Shown piece by piece: positions 52,454 to 62,414 of a stretch of DNA of 64,000 nucleotides. The stretch is taken from assembly GCF_020297365.1 (NCBI RefSeq), contig NZ_JAIXIG010000004.1, positions 1 to 64,000 of the forward strand, read 5' to 3'. Every line of letters begins with the position of its first letter. Within the stretch, counting starts at the first letter, position 1. A program made the translations under genes and the position numbers. Below the pieces are notes generated by a model. It was given only the letters and a program-made list of their open reading frames with translations, had not been told where the DNA came from and searched no databases. The stretch is from Curtobacterium oceanosedimentum. GTDB lineage: Bacteria > Actinomycetota > Actinomycetes > Actinomycetales > Microbacteriaceae.

Positions 52454-53269
52454 GTGTCGGGCATCTCGAACGGCCGCGGCGCCGGGCCGGAGCCCGACGA
52501 CGCCCACACCGCGGGCGGTGCTGCCGACTCGGCGGGCTTCGCGTGGGAGGGTCGCACCTTCGACCACCACGACACCGCGTTCGCCGACGACGACGGGCTC
52601 GCCGACCCCGACGTGGTCGCCGCGATACAGGGGCTGTCGGGCGGAGCGTCCCAGGCGGCGGTCGTCGCGGCCCTCCGCAGCGCCCGGCTGCTCATCCCGC
52701 TCATCGCCGAGGCCGGCGACCTGGGGGAGACCGACGCGGGCAAGCTCGTCGACAAGACGCAGGAGCTGTCGATCGTGACGGTCGCGGGCCCGGACGGGCG
52801 CAGCGTCATGCCGGCGTTCACCTCGGTCGACGCCATGCACGCGTGGGACGCGGACGCCCGGCCCGTGCCGGTGGAGTCCCGTCGTGTGGCGATGGCCGCG
52901 GCGAGCGAGGACACGCAGCTCGTCGTGCTCGACCCGAAGTCGCCCACCGAGTTCGTGCTGCGCCGACCGGCGGTGTGGGCGCTCGGGCAGGACCTGCCGT
53001 GGACCCCGTGCTTCGAGGACCCCGAGGTCGCCCGGGCCTTCGCTGCCTCGGTCGAGGGGGAGCCCAGCGTCGCCCGGGTCGAACTCGCCGCGGGGGACCC
53101 GGTCGGCCGGTTCGCCGGACCGGAGCTCACCGTCGGGCTCGCCCTGCTGCCGGGGCTCGACCAGGCGGACGTGCAGGCTCTGGTCGGACGACTGCAGGCA
53201 CGGTGGACGACGGACGCCGTCATCGGGGACCGTGTGGACAGCATGCGGGTCGCGCTGCGCCCCGCCTGA
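52454..53269 (+). CDS. SseB family protein
   Basis: A 271-residue soluble protein. The SseB N-terminal domain core is in ALRSARLLIPLIAEAGD, ELSIVTVAGPDGRSVMPAFT and SVDAMHAWDADARPVPVE, about residues 75-150. An acidic N-terminal extension of about 60 residues precedes it. SseB-like proteins commonly follow priA in actinobacteria; function is unknown. The GTG start lies 4 bp after the priA stop. Confidence 0.85.
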   Translation: MSGISNGRGAGPEPDDAHTAGGAADSAGFAWEGRTFDHHDTAFADDDGLADPDVVAAIQGLSGGASQAAVVAALRSARLLIPLIAEAGDLGETDAGKLVDKTQELSIVTVAGPDGRSVMPAFTSVDAMHAWDADARPVPVESRRVAMAAASEDTQLVVLDPKSPTEFVLRRPAVWALGQDLPWTPCFEDPEVARAFAASVEGEPSVARVELAAGDPVGRFAGPELTVGLALLPGLDQADVQALVGRLQARWTTDAVIGDRVDSMRVALRPA

Positions 53270-53351
53270 CGGCCTGGAGGCGCCGCACGCGTCCCCGAGA
53301 CCGGCTGCGGTCGGTGCGGCGGTGCGACCAGGGCCGGCGGGGCGTCGCCGG

Positions 53352-53357
53352 TACGAT
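53352..53357 (+). promoter_or_regulatory. Candidate -10 box TACGAT for parA
   Basis: TACGAT ends exactly 6 bases before the GTG at 53364. A lone family-A half-site (GGAGGCGCCG) lies at 53276. Confidence 0.5.
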
Positions 53358-53363
53358 GGCCGG

Positions 53364-54239
53364 GTGAGCACGAACCCGACGACCAACCCCACCGGCGCGA
53401 CCACCCACGGTCCGACGGGGCGTCCCGTCCGGGTGTTCCCCGTGCCCGAGGAACTCGACAGCACCGGACCCGCCCGCATCATCGCGCTCTGCAACCAGAA
53501 GGGCGGCGTCGGCAAGACCACCACGGCGATCAACCTGGGTGCGGCGCTCGCGGAGTACGGCCGGAAGGTCCTGGCCGTCGACTTCGACCCGCAGGGCGCC
53601 CTGTCCGCCGGCCTCGGTGTCCGCACGCACGACATCCACACCGTCTACGACCTGCTGATGGGCTCCGTGAAGGACCCGAACCAGGTCATCCAGCCGACGA
53701 ACACCCCGGGACTCGACGTCATCCCGGCGAACATCGACCTGTCCGCGGCCGAGGTGCACCTGGTCAACGAGGTCGCCCGCGAGCAGATCCTGGCGAGCGT
53801 GCTCCGCAAGGTCGCGAACGACTACGACGTGATCCTGGTCGACTGCCAGCCGTCGCTCGGCCTGCTCACCGTGAACGCCCTGACCGCGGCGCACGGCGTG
53901 CTCATCCCGCTCGAGTGCGAGTTCTTCGCGCTGCGCGGTGTCGCCCTGCTCATCGAGACGATCGACAAGGTGCGCGACCGGCTCAACCCCGCCCTCAAGC
54001 TCGACGGCATCCTGGCGACCATGTACGACTCGCGCACGCTGCACTCCCGCGAGGTCATGGAGCGCGTCGTCGACACCTTCGACGACCGCGTGCTCGACAC
54101 CGTCATCGGCCGGACCGTCAAGTTCCCGGACGCCACCGTGTCCGCGCGGCCGATCACGCAGACCGCGCCGGAACACCCTGCCGCCCACGCCTACCGGCAG
54201 CTCGCACGAGAGCTCGTCCAGCGTGGCGCCGTCGCCTGA
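53364..54239 (+). CDS. ParA family ATPase
   Basis: A 291-residue deviant-Walker ATPase. After a 35-residue disordered N-terminus the motif is IALCNQKGGVGKTTTAINLG near residue 43, followed by VLAVDFDPQGALSAGLGV and VILVDCQPSLGLLTVNAL. It is not next to a parB gene, so it is probably not the origin-partition ParA but the copy that is clustered with scpA-scpB in actinobacteria; a role in chromosome organisation is inferred. Its end overlaps scpA by 17 bp. Confidence 0.9.
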   Translation: MSTNPTTNPTGATTHGPTGRPVRVFPVPEELDSTGPARIIALCNQKGGVGKTTTAINLGAALAEYGRKVLAVDFDPQGALSAGLGVRTHDIHTVYDLLMGSVKDPNQVIQPTNTPGLDVIPANIDLSAAEVHLVNEVAREQILASVLRKVANDYDVILVDCQPSLGLLTVNALTAAHGVLIPLECEFFALRGVALLIETIDKVRDRLNPALKLDGILATMYDSRTLHSREVMERVVDTFDDRVLDTVIGRTVKFPDATVSARPITQTAPEHPAAHAYRQLARELVQRGAVA

Positions 54240-55026
54240 CGCGGGGTTCCGGGTCCGGCTCGCCAACTTCGACGGGCCGTTCGACCTGCTGCTGTCGCTC
54301 ATCACGAAGCACGAGCTCGACATCACCGAGGTCTCGCTCGGCGCCGTGACGGGGGAGTTCATCCAGTACGTGCGCCAGGCGGAGTCCGCCGACGAACTCG
54401 ACGAGGCGAGCGAGTTCCTGGTCGTGGCCGCGACCCTGCTCGACCTGAAGATCGTCGGCCTGCTGCCCCAGGGCGAGCTCGTCGACGCCGAGGACGTCGC
54501 CCTGCTCGAGGCACGCGACCTGCTGTTCGCCCGGCTGCTGCAGTACCGGGCGTTCAAGCAGGCGGCCGAGTGGTTCGGGGAGCGGTGGGGCGTCGAGTCC
54601 CGCCGCCACGGCCGCAGCGTCCGGCTCGAGGAGCGGTTCCGCGCCCGGACCCCGGAGCTCGTCTGGACCCTGTCGGTGCAGGACTTCGCCGCGCTGGCGA
54701 CGCTGGCGTTCGCTCCGCGGGAGATCCCCACGGTCGGGCTCGACCACCTGCACGCGCCGCTCATCAGCATCCGCGAGCAGGCCGCGATCGTCGTGTCGAT
54801 CCTGCGCACCCGCGAGGGCGAGGGGGTCTCGTTCCGGGAACTGGTCGCGGGTGTCGACCAGACGGGTATCGTTGTGGCTCGCTTCCTCGCGATCCTCGAG
54901 CTGTACCGGAACGCGTCGATCTCGTTCGAGCAGCTCGAGCCGCTCGGGGAGCTGACACTGCGGTGGACCGCCGAGGACTGGTCCGACGAGAGCCTCGCGA
55001 ACCTGGGAGCCGACTATGACGGATGA
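54223..55026 (+). CDS. scpA: Segregation and condensation protein A
   Basis: A 267-residue kleisin of the SMC-ScpAB condensin. The N-terminal SMC-neck contact begins FRVRLANFDGPFDLLLSLI and KHELDITEVSLGAVTGEFI. ASEFLVVAATLLDLKIVGLL follows, and the C-terminal winged helix that binds the SMC cap ends near [17 protein letters not shown]. The GTG of VAPSPDAG was chosen. It overlaps scpB by 11 bp. Confidence 0.94.
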   Translation: MAPSPDAGFRVRLANFDGPFDLLLSLITKHELDITEVSLGAVTGEFIQYVRQAESADELDEASEFLVVAATLLDLKIVGLLPQGELVDAEDVALLEARDLLFARLLQYRAFKQAAEWFGERWGVESRRHGRSVRLEERFRARTPELVWTLSVQDFAALATLAFAPREIPTVGLDHLHAPLISIREQAAIVVSILRTREGEGVSFRELVAGVDQTGIVVARFLAILELYRNASISFEQLEPLGELTLRWTAEDWSDESLANLGADYDG

Positions 55027-55702
55027 CGTGCACGACGTCTCCAGCGCCGAACCCGGCGGCGCCGACGAGATGGCCGACGCCCGCGCGATCGAGCACGAGA
55101 TCCACGACCGCGCCGTGCACGAACCGGCCGCGATCCCGATCGACCGCCAGCTCGAGGCCATCCTGATGATCGCCGACGAGCCGCAGTCGCTCGTCGCCCT
55201 CGGTGCCGCCGTCGGTGCGCCCGTCCCCGCCGTCCGCCAGGCGGTCGAGCGCCTGGTCGCCGACTTCGACGGCGTCGACGGCACGGTCCGCCGTGGCTTC
55301 GAACTCCGCGAGGTCGGCGGTGGCTGGCGCTTCTACGTCCGCCAGGACCTCGACCCGGTGGTCGAGCAGTTCGTCGAGGCCGAGCGTCCCTCGCGCCTGT
55401 CACAGGCCGCCCTCGAGACCCTCGCGGTCGTCGCCTACAAGCAGCCGATCACCCGATCACAGATCGCCTCGATCCGCGCCGTCAACGTCGACGGTGTCGT
55501 CCGCACCCTGGTCGCGCGCGGTCTGATCGAGGAGTCGTTCACCGACGCCGAGACCGGCGCCATCAACTACGTCACGTCCGATCTGCTCCTGCAGCAGCTC
55601 GGCATCAACTCGCTCGACGAGCTGCCGCTCATCTCGCCCCTGCTGGACGACGGTGCGGACGGCTTCGAGCAGAAGGAAGGGATCCCCGATGGCCGGGTTT
55701 GA
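55016..55702 (+). CDS. scpB: Segregation and condensation protein B
   Basis: A 228-residue tandem winged-helix protein that dimerises on ScpA. Marks: [20 protein letters not shown] near residue 41, [19 protein letters not shown], and the conserved second-domain stretch [20 protein letters not shown] near residue 126, with [18 protein letters not shown]. It overlaps rluB by 14 bp, the usual scpA-scpB-rluB order. Confidence 0.95.
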   Translation: MTDDVHDVSSAEPGGADEMADARAIEHEIHDRAVHEPAAIPIDRQLEAILMIADEPQSLVALGAAVGAPVPAVRQAVERLVADFDGVDGTVRRGFELREVGGGWRFYVRQDLDPVVEQFVEAERPSRLSQAALETLAVVAYKQPITRSQIASIRAVNVDGVVRTLVARGLIEESFTDAETGAINYVTSDLLLQQLGINSLDELPLISPLLDDGADGFEQKEGIPDGRV

Positions 55703-57797
55703 CGACCGGGGGCGCACGCCCCGAGACCGAGATGACCGCAACGGACGATCGGGAGGCCCGGATCGCTCCGGCCGCCCGGCCGGCGGACGCGGCGGGGCAG
55801 GTGCCGGTGCCGGTGGCCGCTCCGGCGGGACCGGTCGCGACGACCGTGGGTACGGTCGCGACGACCGCGGGGGCGCACGCCCGCCGCGTGACGACGACCG
55901 CCGGGGCGGGTACCCGTCGCGGGACGACCGCGCCGGTGGTGGCGACCGTGGTGGGTACCGCGGTCGTGACGACCGTGGGGGCTCTGCGCCTCGCGATGAC
56001 CGTGGTGGGTACCGCGGCCGTGATGACCGTGCCGGTGGTGGCGACCGTGGCGGCTACCGGGGCAGCTCTGCGCCGCGTGACGACCGTGGCGGGTACCGCG
56101 GTCGCGATGACCGCGGGAGCTCTGCGCCCCGCGACGATCGTGGCGGGTACCGGGGTCGGGACGACCGTGCCGGTGGTGGTGACCGTGGTGGGTACCGGGG
56201 CAACTCCGCGCCGCGCGACGACCGTGGTGGGTACCGGGGTCGCGAGGACCGCGGCAGCTCCGCGCCCCGTGACGACCGCGGCGGCTACCGGGGTCGGGAC
56301 GACCGTGCCGGTGGTGGCGACCGTGGCGGCTACCGGGGCGGCTCCGCCCCGCGCGACGACCGTGGTGGGTACCGCGGTCACGACGACCGCGGGAGCTCTG
56401 CGCCCCGTGACGACCGTGGCGGCTACCGCGGTCGCGACGAACGGGCCGCTGGTGGCGACCGTGGCGGCTACCCCGGCAACACTGGCCCCCGTGACGACCG
56501 TGGTGGGTACCGCGGCCGTGACGACCGTGCCCCTGGTGGCGACCGTGGGGGGTACCGCGGCAACGCTGCCCCCCGCGAGGACCGTGGTGGGTACCGCGGT
56601 CGTGACGACCGCACCTCGGCCCCGCGCGACGACCGTGGCGACAACCGTGGCCGCTTCGTCGGGCGTGACGACGACCGACGACGCGACGACCGCGGCGGGT
56701 ACGTCCGCCGCGACGACGACCGCCGTGCCGATCGCGGCCGCGACGACCGCCGCGACGCCCGGAGCCGTGACGACCGCGGCCCCGACGGGCAGCAGAGCCG
56801 CGTCTGGCACAACGGCCGTCGCTACGTCGGCGGCACCACGAGCGTGCGCAACAGCGACCGCACGACGCCGAAGCCGAGCGGCCAGCGCGACGACCGCGGC
56901 CGCCCGGCCGAGGGCACGCCCGAACGGCCGATCATCGAGGACTGGGACGCGACCGACGGAAGCCCGTCCGCCGGGGGCGATCCGGGCCTCCAGGCCGATG
57001 GCGAGCGCCTGCAGAAGGTGATCGCCGCTGCGGGCGTGGCATCCCGTCGCGTCGCGGAGAACCTGATCGTCGAGGGCCGCGTGACGGTCAACGGCGAGGT
57101 CGTCGACGCCCTCGGGCGTCGCGTCGACCCCGAGACCGACGCGATCGCCGTGGACGGCGTGCCGGTGCAGATCGACTCGTCGCGGCGGTACATCGTGCTC
57201 AACAAGCCGACGGGTGTCGTCTCGAGCCTGCAGGACGAACGCGGTCGCCGCGACCTGACCGAGTTCGTGGACCGCTACGAGGAGCGCCTGTTCAACGTCG
57301 GCCGGCTCGACACCGAGACGTCCGGGCTGCTCGTCCTGACGAACGACGGCGACCTGGCGCACGTGCTGGCGCACCCGTCGTTCGGCGTGCAGAAGACGTA
57401 CATCGCGAAGGTGCACGGCAATGTGAACCCTGCCGTAGTGCAGCGCCTGACCGAGGGCGTCGAGCTCGAGGACGGGCCGATCAAGGCCGACAAGGTGCGG
57501 TTGCTCGAGTCCTCGCGGGGGGAATCGCTCGTCGAGATCACGCTGCACTCCGGGCGCAACCGCATCGTCCGCCGCATGCTCGAGGCCGTCGACCACCCGG
57601 TCCTCGAACTCGTCCGCCGGTCGTTCGGGCCGCTGCACCTGGGCAGCCTGCCGCCGGGCAAGATGCGCGAGCTGGGGACGGTCGAGGTCGGCAAGCTGCT
57701 CAGCACGGTCCGTGACGCGAAGCCGTCCGCTCGTGACGACCGCGACGTCGCCCTCGACCAGGGCGACGACGCGTACGAGGACGAGTCGGCGGACTGA
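55689..57797 (+). CDS. rluB: RsuA/RluB-family pseudouridine synthase with giant Arg/Gly/Asp/Tyr-rich N-terminus
   Basis: A 702-residue protein. The C-terminal 265 residues are a normal RluB-type 23S rRNA pseudouridine synthase: S4 domain [20 protein letters not shown] (residues 439-458 on), [18 protein letters not shown], and the catalytic GRLDTETSG with Asp541. The first 435 residues are disordered. Residues about 50-370 are built of [13 protein letters not shown] units, with about 17 GGY motifs and a 46-residue super-repeat. That is far longer than the roughly 250-residue family norm. It follows scpB in one operon. Confidence 0.93.
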   Translation: MAGFDDRGRTPRDRDDRNGRSGGPDRSGRPAGGRGGAGAGAGGRSGGTGRDDRGYGRDDRGGARPPRDDDRRGGYPSRDDRAGGGDRGGYRGRDDRGGSAPRDDRGGYRGRDDRAGGGDRGGYRGSSAPRDDRGGYRGRDDRGSSAPRDDRGGYRGRDDRAGGGDRGGYRGNSAPRDDRGGYRGREDRGSSAPRDDRGGYRGRDDRAGGGDRGGYRGGSAPRDDRGGYRGHDDRGSSAPRDDRGGYRGRDERAAGGDRGGYPGNTGPRDDRGGYRGRDDRAPGGDRGGYRGNAAPREDRGGYRGRDDRTSAPRDDRGDNRGRFVGRDDDRRRDDRGGYVRRDDDRRADRGRDDRRDARSRDDRGPDGQQSRVWHNGRRYVGGTTSVRNSDRTTPKPSGQRDDRGRPAEGTPERPIIEDWDATDGSPSAGGDPGLQADGERLQKVIAAAGVASRRVAENLIVEGRVTVNGEVVDALGRRVDPETDAIAVDGVPVQIDSSRRYIVLNKPTGVVSSLQDERGRRDLTEFVDRYEERLFNVGRLDTETSGLLVLTNDGDLAHVLAHPSFGVQKTYIAKVHGNVNPAVVQRLTEGVELEDGPIKADKVRLLESSRGESLVEITLHSGRNRIVRRMLEAVDHPVLELVRRSFGPLHLGSLPPGKMRELGTVEVGKLLSTVRDAKPSARDDRDVALDQGDDAYEDESAD
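55836..56798 (+). repeat. Coding repeat array of the RluB N-terminus
   Basis: Short units encoding DDRGGYRG recur, and a 138-bp super-unit (RDDR..AGGG, DRGGYRGx[12 protein letters not shown]) appears about four times. The repeats keep stop codons out of several frames on both strands. Confidence 0.88.
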
Positions 57798-57804
57798 CCG
57801 ACCC

Positions 57805-57838
57805 CGAGGCCCGGGCATCGACCGATGCCCGGGCCTCG
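57805..57838 (+). terminator. Terminator after rluB
   Basis: Perfect 15-bp stem CGAGGCCCGGGCATC/GATGCCCGGGCCTCG with a 4-base loop, 7 bp after the rluB stop and 5 bp before the tyrA -10 box. Confidence 0.8.
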
Positions 57839-57843
57839 CTCGG

Positions 57844-57849
57844 TAGGCT
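57844..57849 (+). promoter_or_regulatory. Candidate -10 box TAGGCT for tyrA
   Basis: TAGGCT ends exactly 6 bases before the GTG at 57856. Confidence 0.5.
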
Positions 57850-57855
57850 TGCCCG

Positions 57856-58968
57856 GTGACCGACCTGACCACGACCGACATCGACCGCCGTCTGCGCGGT
57901 CCGGTCCGGGTCGTGGGTGCCGGGCTCCTCGGTGCCTCGATCGGGCTGGCCCTGCGCGAGAAGGGCGTGGACGTCGTCCTCGACGACGTCTCACCCGCAG
58001 CGTTGGCGCTCGCCGTCGACTACGGCGCCGGGCGTCGACCCGCTGCCGGCGACCAGCCGGAGCTCGTCGTCGTCGCGGTGCCGCCGGACGTCGTCGCGAC
58101 CGTCGTCGAGCGCGAGCTCGCCGCCCACCCGGACGCCGTCGTGACGGACGTCGCGAGCGTGAAGTCCGGGCCGCTCGCTGCCCTGGTGGCCGCGGGAGCG
58201 GACGTCACCCGCTACATCGGGTCACACCCCATGGCGGGGCGGGAGCGCAGCGGCCCGACCGCCGCCCGCGCCGACCTGTTCGTCGGACGCCCGTGGGTGA
58301 TCGCCGGGCACGACGCCATCACGTACCAGCGAGCCGCCGTGGTCGAGGACCTGGCGCTCGACGTCGGCGCCACCGTGGTGCCGATGGAGCCGGAGTCGCA
58401 CGACCTGGCGGTCGCCTACGTCTCGCACGCGCCGCAGATCGTGTCGACGCTCATGGCGTCCCGGCTGCGCGACGCCCCGGACGGCTCCCTCGGTCTGGCC
58501 GGCGGCGGTGTCCGTGACGTGACCCGCATCGCCGCGAGCGACCCTGGGCTGTGGGTGCAGATCATCGGCGCCAACGCCGGGCACATCCGTCCGGTGCTCA
58601 CCGACCTGCGCGACGACCTGTCCCGGGTGATCGACGCACTGGGTGATCCCGAGGCTGCTGGCGCCCCGCGCACCATCGCGGAGACCATCGCCGACGGCAA
58701 CCGCGGCGTCGAACGGCTGCCGGGCAAGCACGGCACCACCAAGCGCTTCGCCCAGGTGGTCGTCCTCGTCGACGACACCCCCGGGCAGATCGCCGCGCTC
58801 CTGACGTTCATCGGGGAGATCGGGATCAACCTCGAGGACATGCGCCTCGAGCACTCACCGGGCGCGCAGATCGGCATCGTCGAGGTGTCGGTGCTGCCCG
58901 AGCAGGAACAGCGACTCGTCGAGGAACTCGAGGGGCGCGGATGGAGGATCGCAGCAGCATGGGCCTGA
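57856..58968 (+). CDS. tyrA: Prephenate dehydrogenase with C-terminal ACT domain
   Basis: A 370-residue enzyme of tyrosine synthesis. The dinucleotide fold begins [20 protein letters not shown] near residue 17. Catalytic-site parts are [31 protein letters not shown] with the key His near residue 119, and [18 protein letters not shown]. Residues about 295-370 form an ACT domain ([20 protein letters not shown]), so feedback by an aromatic amino acid is likely. First gene of tyrA-cmk-der. Confidence 0.92.
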   Translation: MTDLTTTDIDRRLRGPVRVVGAGLLGASIGLALREKGVDVVLDDVSPAALALAVDYGAGRRPAAGDQPELVVVAVPPDVVATVVERELAAHPDAVVTDVASVKSGPLAALVAAGADVTRYIGSHPMAGRERSGPTAARADLFVGRPWVIAGHDAITYQRAAVVEDLALDVGATVVPMEPESHDLAVAYVSHAPQIVSTLMASRLRDAPDGSLGLAGGGVRDVTRIAASDPGLWVQIIGANAGHIRPVLTDLRDDLSRVIDALGDPEAAGAPRTIAETIADGNRGVERLPGKHGTTKRFAQVVVLVDDTPGQIAALLTFIGEIGINLEDMRLEHSPGAQIGIVEVSVLPEQEQRLVEELEGRGWRIAAAWA

Positions 58969-59888
58969 ACGACGACACGAACGCAGCGACGCACGACTCG
59001 GGTGCGACCGGCGCACGCACTCCGGCCGGAGGGACCGACGGGCCCGACTCCGGCCTGCCGACGCCCGGTACCGGTGCCGGCGGTCCGCTCGGGGGCCCGG
59101 GTGACGGGTCCGGCGGCGACGGCGGCCCGCTCGGCGGTCCCGCGGGCGGTCTCGGCGAACCGGGCGGCGAGCCGGGCTCGACCAGCGCCCCCGTGCCGTC
59201 CGGCCTGGCCGACGGCGCCTACGTGGCGAAGATCGTCATCGCGGTCGACGGTCCCGCCGGCAGCGGCAAGTCGAGCGTGTCCCGTGCCGCCGCCCGGGTC
59301 CTGGGCTACGGCTACCAGGACACCGGTGCCGCCTACCGTGCCCTCGCCTGGCACGCCCTGCAGCAGCGGGTCGACCTCGACGACGCCGCGGCGGTCCTGG
59401 CGAGCTGGGACACCTTCGACTACGCGATCGGCACCGACCCCGACGACTACTACGTGACGGTGGGGGAGACCGACGTCACCGAGGCGATCCGCACCCCCGA
59501 CGTCACCGGCGCGGTGGCCCACATCGCGAAGCTCCCGGACGTGCGGAAGCGCCTGGTGCAGCTGTTCCGGAACGTCATGCGGAAGACCGACGCCCCCGGC
59601 ATCATCACCGAGGGACGGGACATCACCACGGTGGTCGCCCCGGACGCCGAGGTGCGGATCCTGCTGACGGCCGACGAGTCCGTTAGAATGGCCCGACGCT
59701 CGGCAGAGGTCACGACCCAGTCGGCCGCCGAGACCTCCGCAGCACTCGCTCGTCGCGACGCGGCGGACGCGAAGGTCGTTGACTTCATGAACGCTGCTGA
59801 CGGCGTCACGACGCTCGACTCCACCGACCTCGACTTCGACCAGACCGTGCAGGCGGTCGTCGAACTGGCCCGCGCGGCCACGCACTGA
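58941..59888 (+). CDS. cmk: Cytidylate kinase with Gly-rich N-terminal extension
   Basis: A 315-residue (d)CMP kinase. The kinase begins near residue 97: [20 protein letters not shown] (P-loop), [18 protein letters not shown], then [20 protein letters not shown] and [11 protein letters not shown]. About 95 residues of Gly/Pro/Ala-rich disordered sequence precede it, unlike the usual 220-230-residue enzyme. The ATG at 58941 has AGGGG 5 bases upstream; an in-frame ATG at 58959 is possible but has weaker spacing. It overlaps tyrA by 28 bp. Confidence 0.9.
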   Translation: MEDRSSMGLNDDTNAATHDSGATGARTPAGGTDGPDSGLPTPGTGAGGPLGGPGDGSGGDGGPLGGPAGGLGEPGGEPGSTSAPVPSGLADGAYVAKIVIAVDGPAGSGKSSVSRAAARVLGYGYQDTGAAYRALAWHALQQRVDLDDAAAVLASWDTFDYAIGTDPDDYYVTVGETDVTEAIRTPDVTGAVAHIAKLPDVRKRLVQLFRNVMRKTDAPGIITEGRDITTVVAPDAEVRILLTADESVRMARRSAEVTTQSAAETSAALARRDAADAKVVDFMNAADGVTTLDSTDLDFDQTVQAVVELARAATH

Positions 59889-59992
59889 CGCAGACCGGAC
59901 GGCCTCGGCCATCCGGTCACCACGGCCGGACTCCGGCCCGGCCGGGAACGGCCACCGACACCGCGGCCCCGGCCGCTCGCGAGGAACCCAAG

Positions 59993-61513
59993 ATGGCTCA
60001 GCAGGACAACCCCGACAACGACGACTTCCCCGAGTACGACGACGCCCTGGGCGCACGGCTCGCCGGGCTCGACGAGGACGAGGCCGAGCAGCGCGCCACC
60101 GCGCTCCGCGCCGGGCTCGAGGAGTACGACCTCGAGGACGAGGACCTCGCCCTGCTCGAAGCAGGCCAGGTCGGCGAGGACGGCCTGCACTACCTGCCGG
60201 CCTACCCGGTGCTCGCGATCGTCGGCCGCCCGAACGTCGGCAAGTCCGCTCTGGTCAACCGCATCCTCGGTCGTCGTGAGGCCGTCGTGCAGGACGTCCC
60301 CGGCGTCACCCGCGACCGTGTCAGCTACAAGGCGGAGTGGAACGACAAGCGCTTCACCCTGGTCGACACCGGCGGGTGGGAGCCCGGTGCCGAGGGCATC
60401 AACGCCTCCGTCGCCGCGCAGGCCGAGGTCGCGATCGACCTGGCCGACGCCGTGCTCTTCGTCGTCGACGTCACGGTGGGCATCACCGCCACGGACGAGC
60501 ACGTCGTGAAGATGCTCCGCGGCACCGACCGCCCGGTCATCGTCGTCGCGAACAAGTCCGACGACGACCGCCGCGACCTCGACGCCTACGAACTCTGGAA
60601 CCTGGGCCTCGGCGAGCCGCACCCGGTCTCCGCGCTGCACGGCCGCGGCGTCGCGGACCTGCTCGACCTCATCATCACGACGCTGCCCGACACCTCGGCC
60701 GTCGCCAAGCAGGAGGTCGGCGGTCCCCGTCGCGTGGCCATCCTGGGGCGCCCGAACGTCGGCAAGAGCTCGCTGCTCAACAAGGCCGCCGGTGAGGAGC
60801 GCGTCGTCGTGAACGACCTCGCCGGCACCACCCGCGACCCGGTGGACGAGCAGATCGAGCTCGGCGGCAAGGTCTGGCGCTTCGTCGACACCGCCGGCAT
60901 CCGCAAGCGCGTGCACCTGCAGCAGGGCGCGGACTTCTACGCGTCGCTCCGCACCACCGCCGCGCTCGAGAAGGCCGAGGTCGCCGTCGTCGTCCTCGAC
61001 GTCACCGAGCCGGTGTCCGTGCAGGACCTGCGCATCATCGACCTCGTGCTCGAGTCGGGCCGGGCGCTCGTGCTGGCGTACAACAAGTGGGACCTGCTGG
61101 ACGACGACCGTCGCCGCTACCTGGAGCGCGAGATCGAGCAGGACCTGGCGCACGTCGCCTGGGCACCGCGTGTGAACATCTCGGCCCGCACCGGTCGTCA
61201 CCTCGAGAAGCTGGTGCCGGCGCTCGAGACCGCCCTCGAGTCGTGGGACACCCGCATCCCGACCGGCAAGGTCAACGCCTTCATCGCCGAGCTCGTGCAG
61301 GAGCACCCGCACCCCGTGCGCGGTGGCAAGCAGCCCCGCATCCTGTTCGGGACCCAGGCGTCGAGCCAGCCGCCGACGTTCGTGCTCTTCACGTCGGCGT
61401 TCCTCGACCCGCAGTACCGACGGTTCATCACCCGTCGTCTCCGCGAGGTCTGGGGCTTCTCCGGCACCCCGATCAACGTCAACATGCGGGTGCGCGAGCG
61501 CCGGAAGCGCTGA
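59993..61513 (+). CDS. der: GTPase Der (EngA)
   Basis: A 506-residue double-GTPase needed for 50S ribosome assembly. G domain 1 has [19 protein letters not shown] near residue 78 and [10 protein letters not shown] domain 2 has [20 protein letters not shown] near residue 250, [11 protein letters not shown] and YNKWDLL. The C-terminal KH-like domain (about 400-506) ends [11 protein letters not shown]. An acidic N-terminal extension of about 70 residues precedes domain 1. A 104-bp gap after cmk contains no gene. Confidence 0.96.
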   Translation: MAQQDNPDNDDFPEYDDALGARLAGLDEDEAEQRATALRAGLEEYDLEDEDLALLEAGQVGEDGLHYLPAYPVLAIVGRPNVGKSALVNRILGRREAVVQDVPGVTRDRVSYKAEWNDKRFTLVDTGGWEPGAEGINASVAAQAEVAIDLADAVLFVVDVTVGITATDEHVVKMLRGTDRPVIVVANKSDDDRRDLDAYELWNLGLGEPHPVSALHGRGVADLLDLIITTLPDTSAVAKQEVGGPRRVAILGRPNVGKSSLLNKAAGEERVVVNDLAGTTRDPVDEQIELGGKVWRFVDTAGIRKRVHLQQGADFYASLRTTAALEKAEVAVVVLDVTEPVSVQDLRIIDLVLESGRALVLAYNKWDLLDDDRRRYLEREIEQDLAHVAWAPRVNISARTGRHLEKLVPALETALESWDTRIPTGKVNAFIAELVQEHPHPVRGGKQPRILFGTQASSQPPTFVLFTSAFLDPQYRRFITRRLREVWGFSGTPINVNMRVRERRKR

Positions 61514-61529
61514 GCCCACCCCTGTCACA

Positions 61530-61563
61530 CAGAACGCGCCCCGATCCGTCGGGGCGCGTTCTG
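61530..61563 (+). terminator. Terminator after der
   Basis: Perfect 15-bp stem CAGAACGCGCCCCGA/TCGGGGCGCGTTCTG with a 4-base loop, 16 bp after the stop and followed by CGTCTCT. Confidence 0.82.
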
Positions 61564-61660
61564 CGTCTCTGCGCGGGGCGCGGTGCACGTCGCTCTCCGG
61601 TCCGTGCGCGGTCTGGAGGCCCGCAGCCGGTCCGGCGCATCGGTGCGGCATCATGAGGGC

Positions 61661-62287
61661 GTGCGGATCGGGCGGTGGGCAGCGGAGCGACGTCGGCTCG
61701 CCCTGGTGAGCGGCCTCGTCGCCGTGGTCGTCGTGGGTTCGGTGTCCCTCTGGACGGTCTCGCACGAGCCCGTCCACGACGACACGGTCACCCGCGCCGA
61801 CCCGATCGACTCCGAGCCGGCGCGGTCGCCGGGTGTCGGGCTGCGACCCGCCAACGGCCTCGGGGACCCGGTCGAGGCGGAGCCAGTCCGTCCCGTCGAC
61901 GACTCGCCGATCGACCCGTGGTGGCTCCGCGTCCCGCCGGTCGCCGGTGACATCGTCGGCATCGGAGCGGATTCGTCGGGACACGTCCGGATCGCCGGGA
62001 GCACCGACGACGAGACGCTGGCCGTGCAGATCGACCACCTGGAGACCGGAGTGGGCGGGCCGGTCGACGTGGTGCTCTCCGCGGGGACGGTCCGCGGTGG
62101 GACGAAGCCGATGTGGACCCCGGCCGGGGAGTCGTTCGCGCTGTTCCAGGCCGACGGGGTCGAACAGGGACTGGCCGTCGTGCTCGCTGAGCCGTGGGAG
62201 CTGCCCGACGAGGTCCGCTCCCTCGTCCTGCTCGACGCCGGGACCGGCACCGTGCTGGGCGGCGCGGCACTCCTCCCGGCCGACTGA
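61661..62287 (+). CDS. Membrane-anchored hypothetical protein
   Basis: A 208-residue protein of unknown family. Residues 1-14 are basic, residues about 15-35 form one hydrophobic helix (LALVSGLVAVVVVGSVSLWT), and the rest is an external, acidic, beta-rich domain (DIVGIGADSSGHVRIAGSTD, VLSAGTVRGGTKPMWTPAGE). The start is a GTG; CATCAT lies 6 bases upstream as a weak -10. No lipobox. Not recognised beyond this. Confidence 0.65.
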   Translation: MRIGRWAAERRRLALVSGLVAVVVVGSVSLWTVSHEPVHDDTVTRADPIDSEPARSPGVGLRPANGLGDPVEAEPVRPVDDSPIDPWWLRVPPVAGDIVGIGADSSGHVRIAGSTDDETLAVQIDHLETGVGGPVDVVLSAGTVRGGTKPMWTPAGESFALFQADGVEQGLAVVLAEPWELPDEVRSLVLLDAGTGTVLGGAALLPAD

Positions 62288-62414
62288 GCAGCGTGCGCTG
62301 GCCGACCCCGGACGACACCGTCGTGGTCGTACGGCGTCGACGCTGTCGTTCGGCGTCGACGTGGGTGCCCGGGCCGCGTCCGCCACCGACCTCGGGATGC
62401 GGCACCATGGACTC

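Noticed and set aside
53364..55702. [12 protein letters not shown] as a plasmid partition locus
   Set aside because: No parB or parS-like sites were seen; this order with rluB and cmk-der downstream is chromosomal in actinobacteria.
55629..57881. Long open frames on the other strand and in a second plus frame over rluB
   Set aside because: They are caused by the periodic, stop-free repeat; composition is almost only Val/Thr/Ala/Gly, and the scpB-coupled frame carries the S4 and GRLD motifs.
59889..59992. Possible small gene in the cmk-der gap
   Set aside because: The 104 bp are GC-rich with no convincing frame, Shine-Dalgarno sequence or RNA fold.
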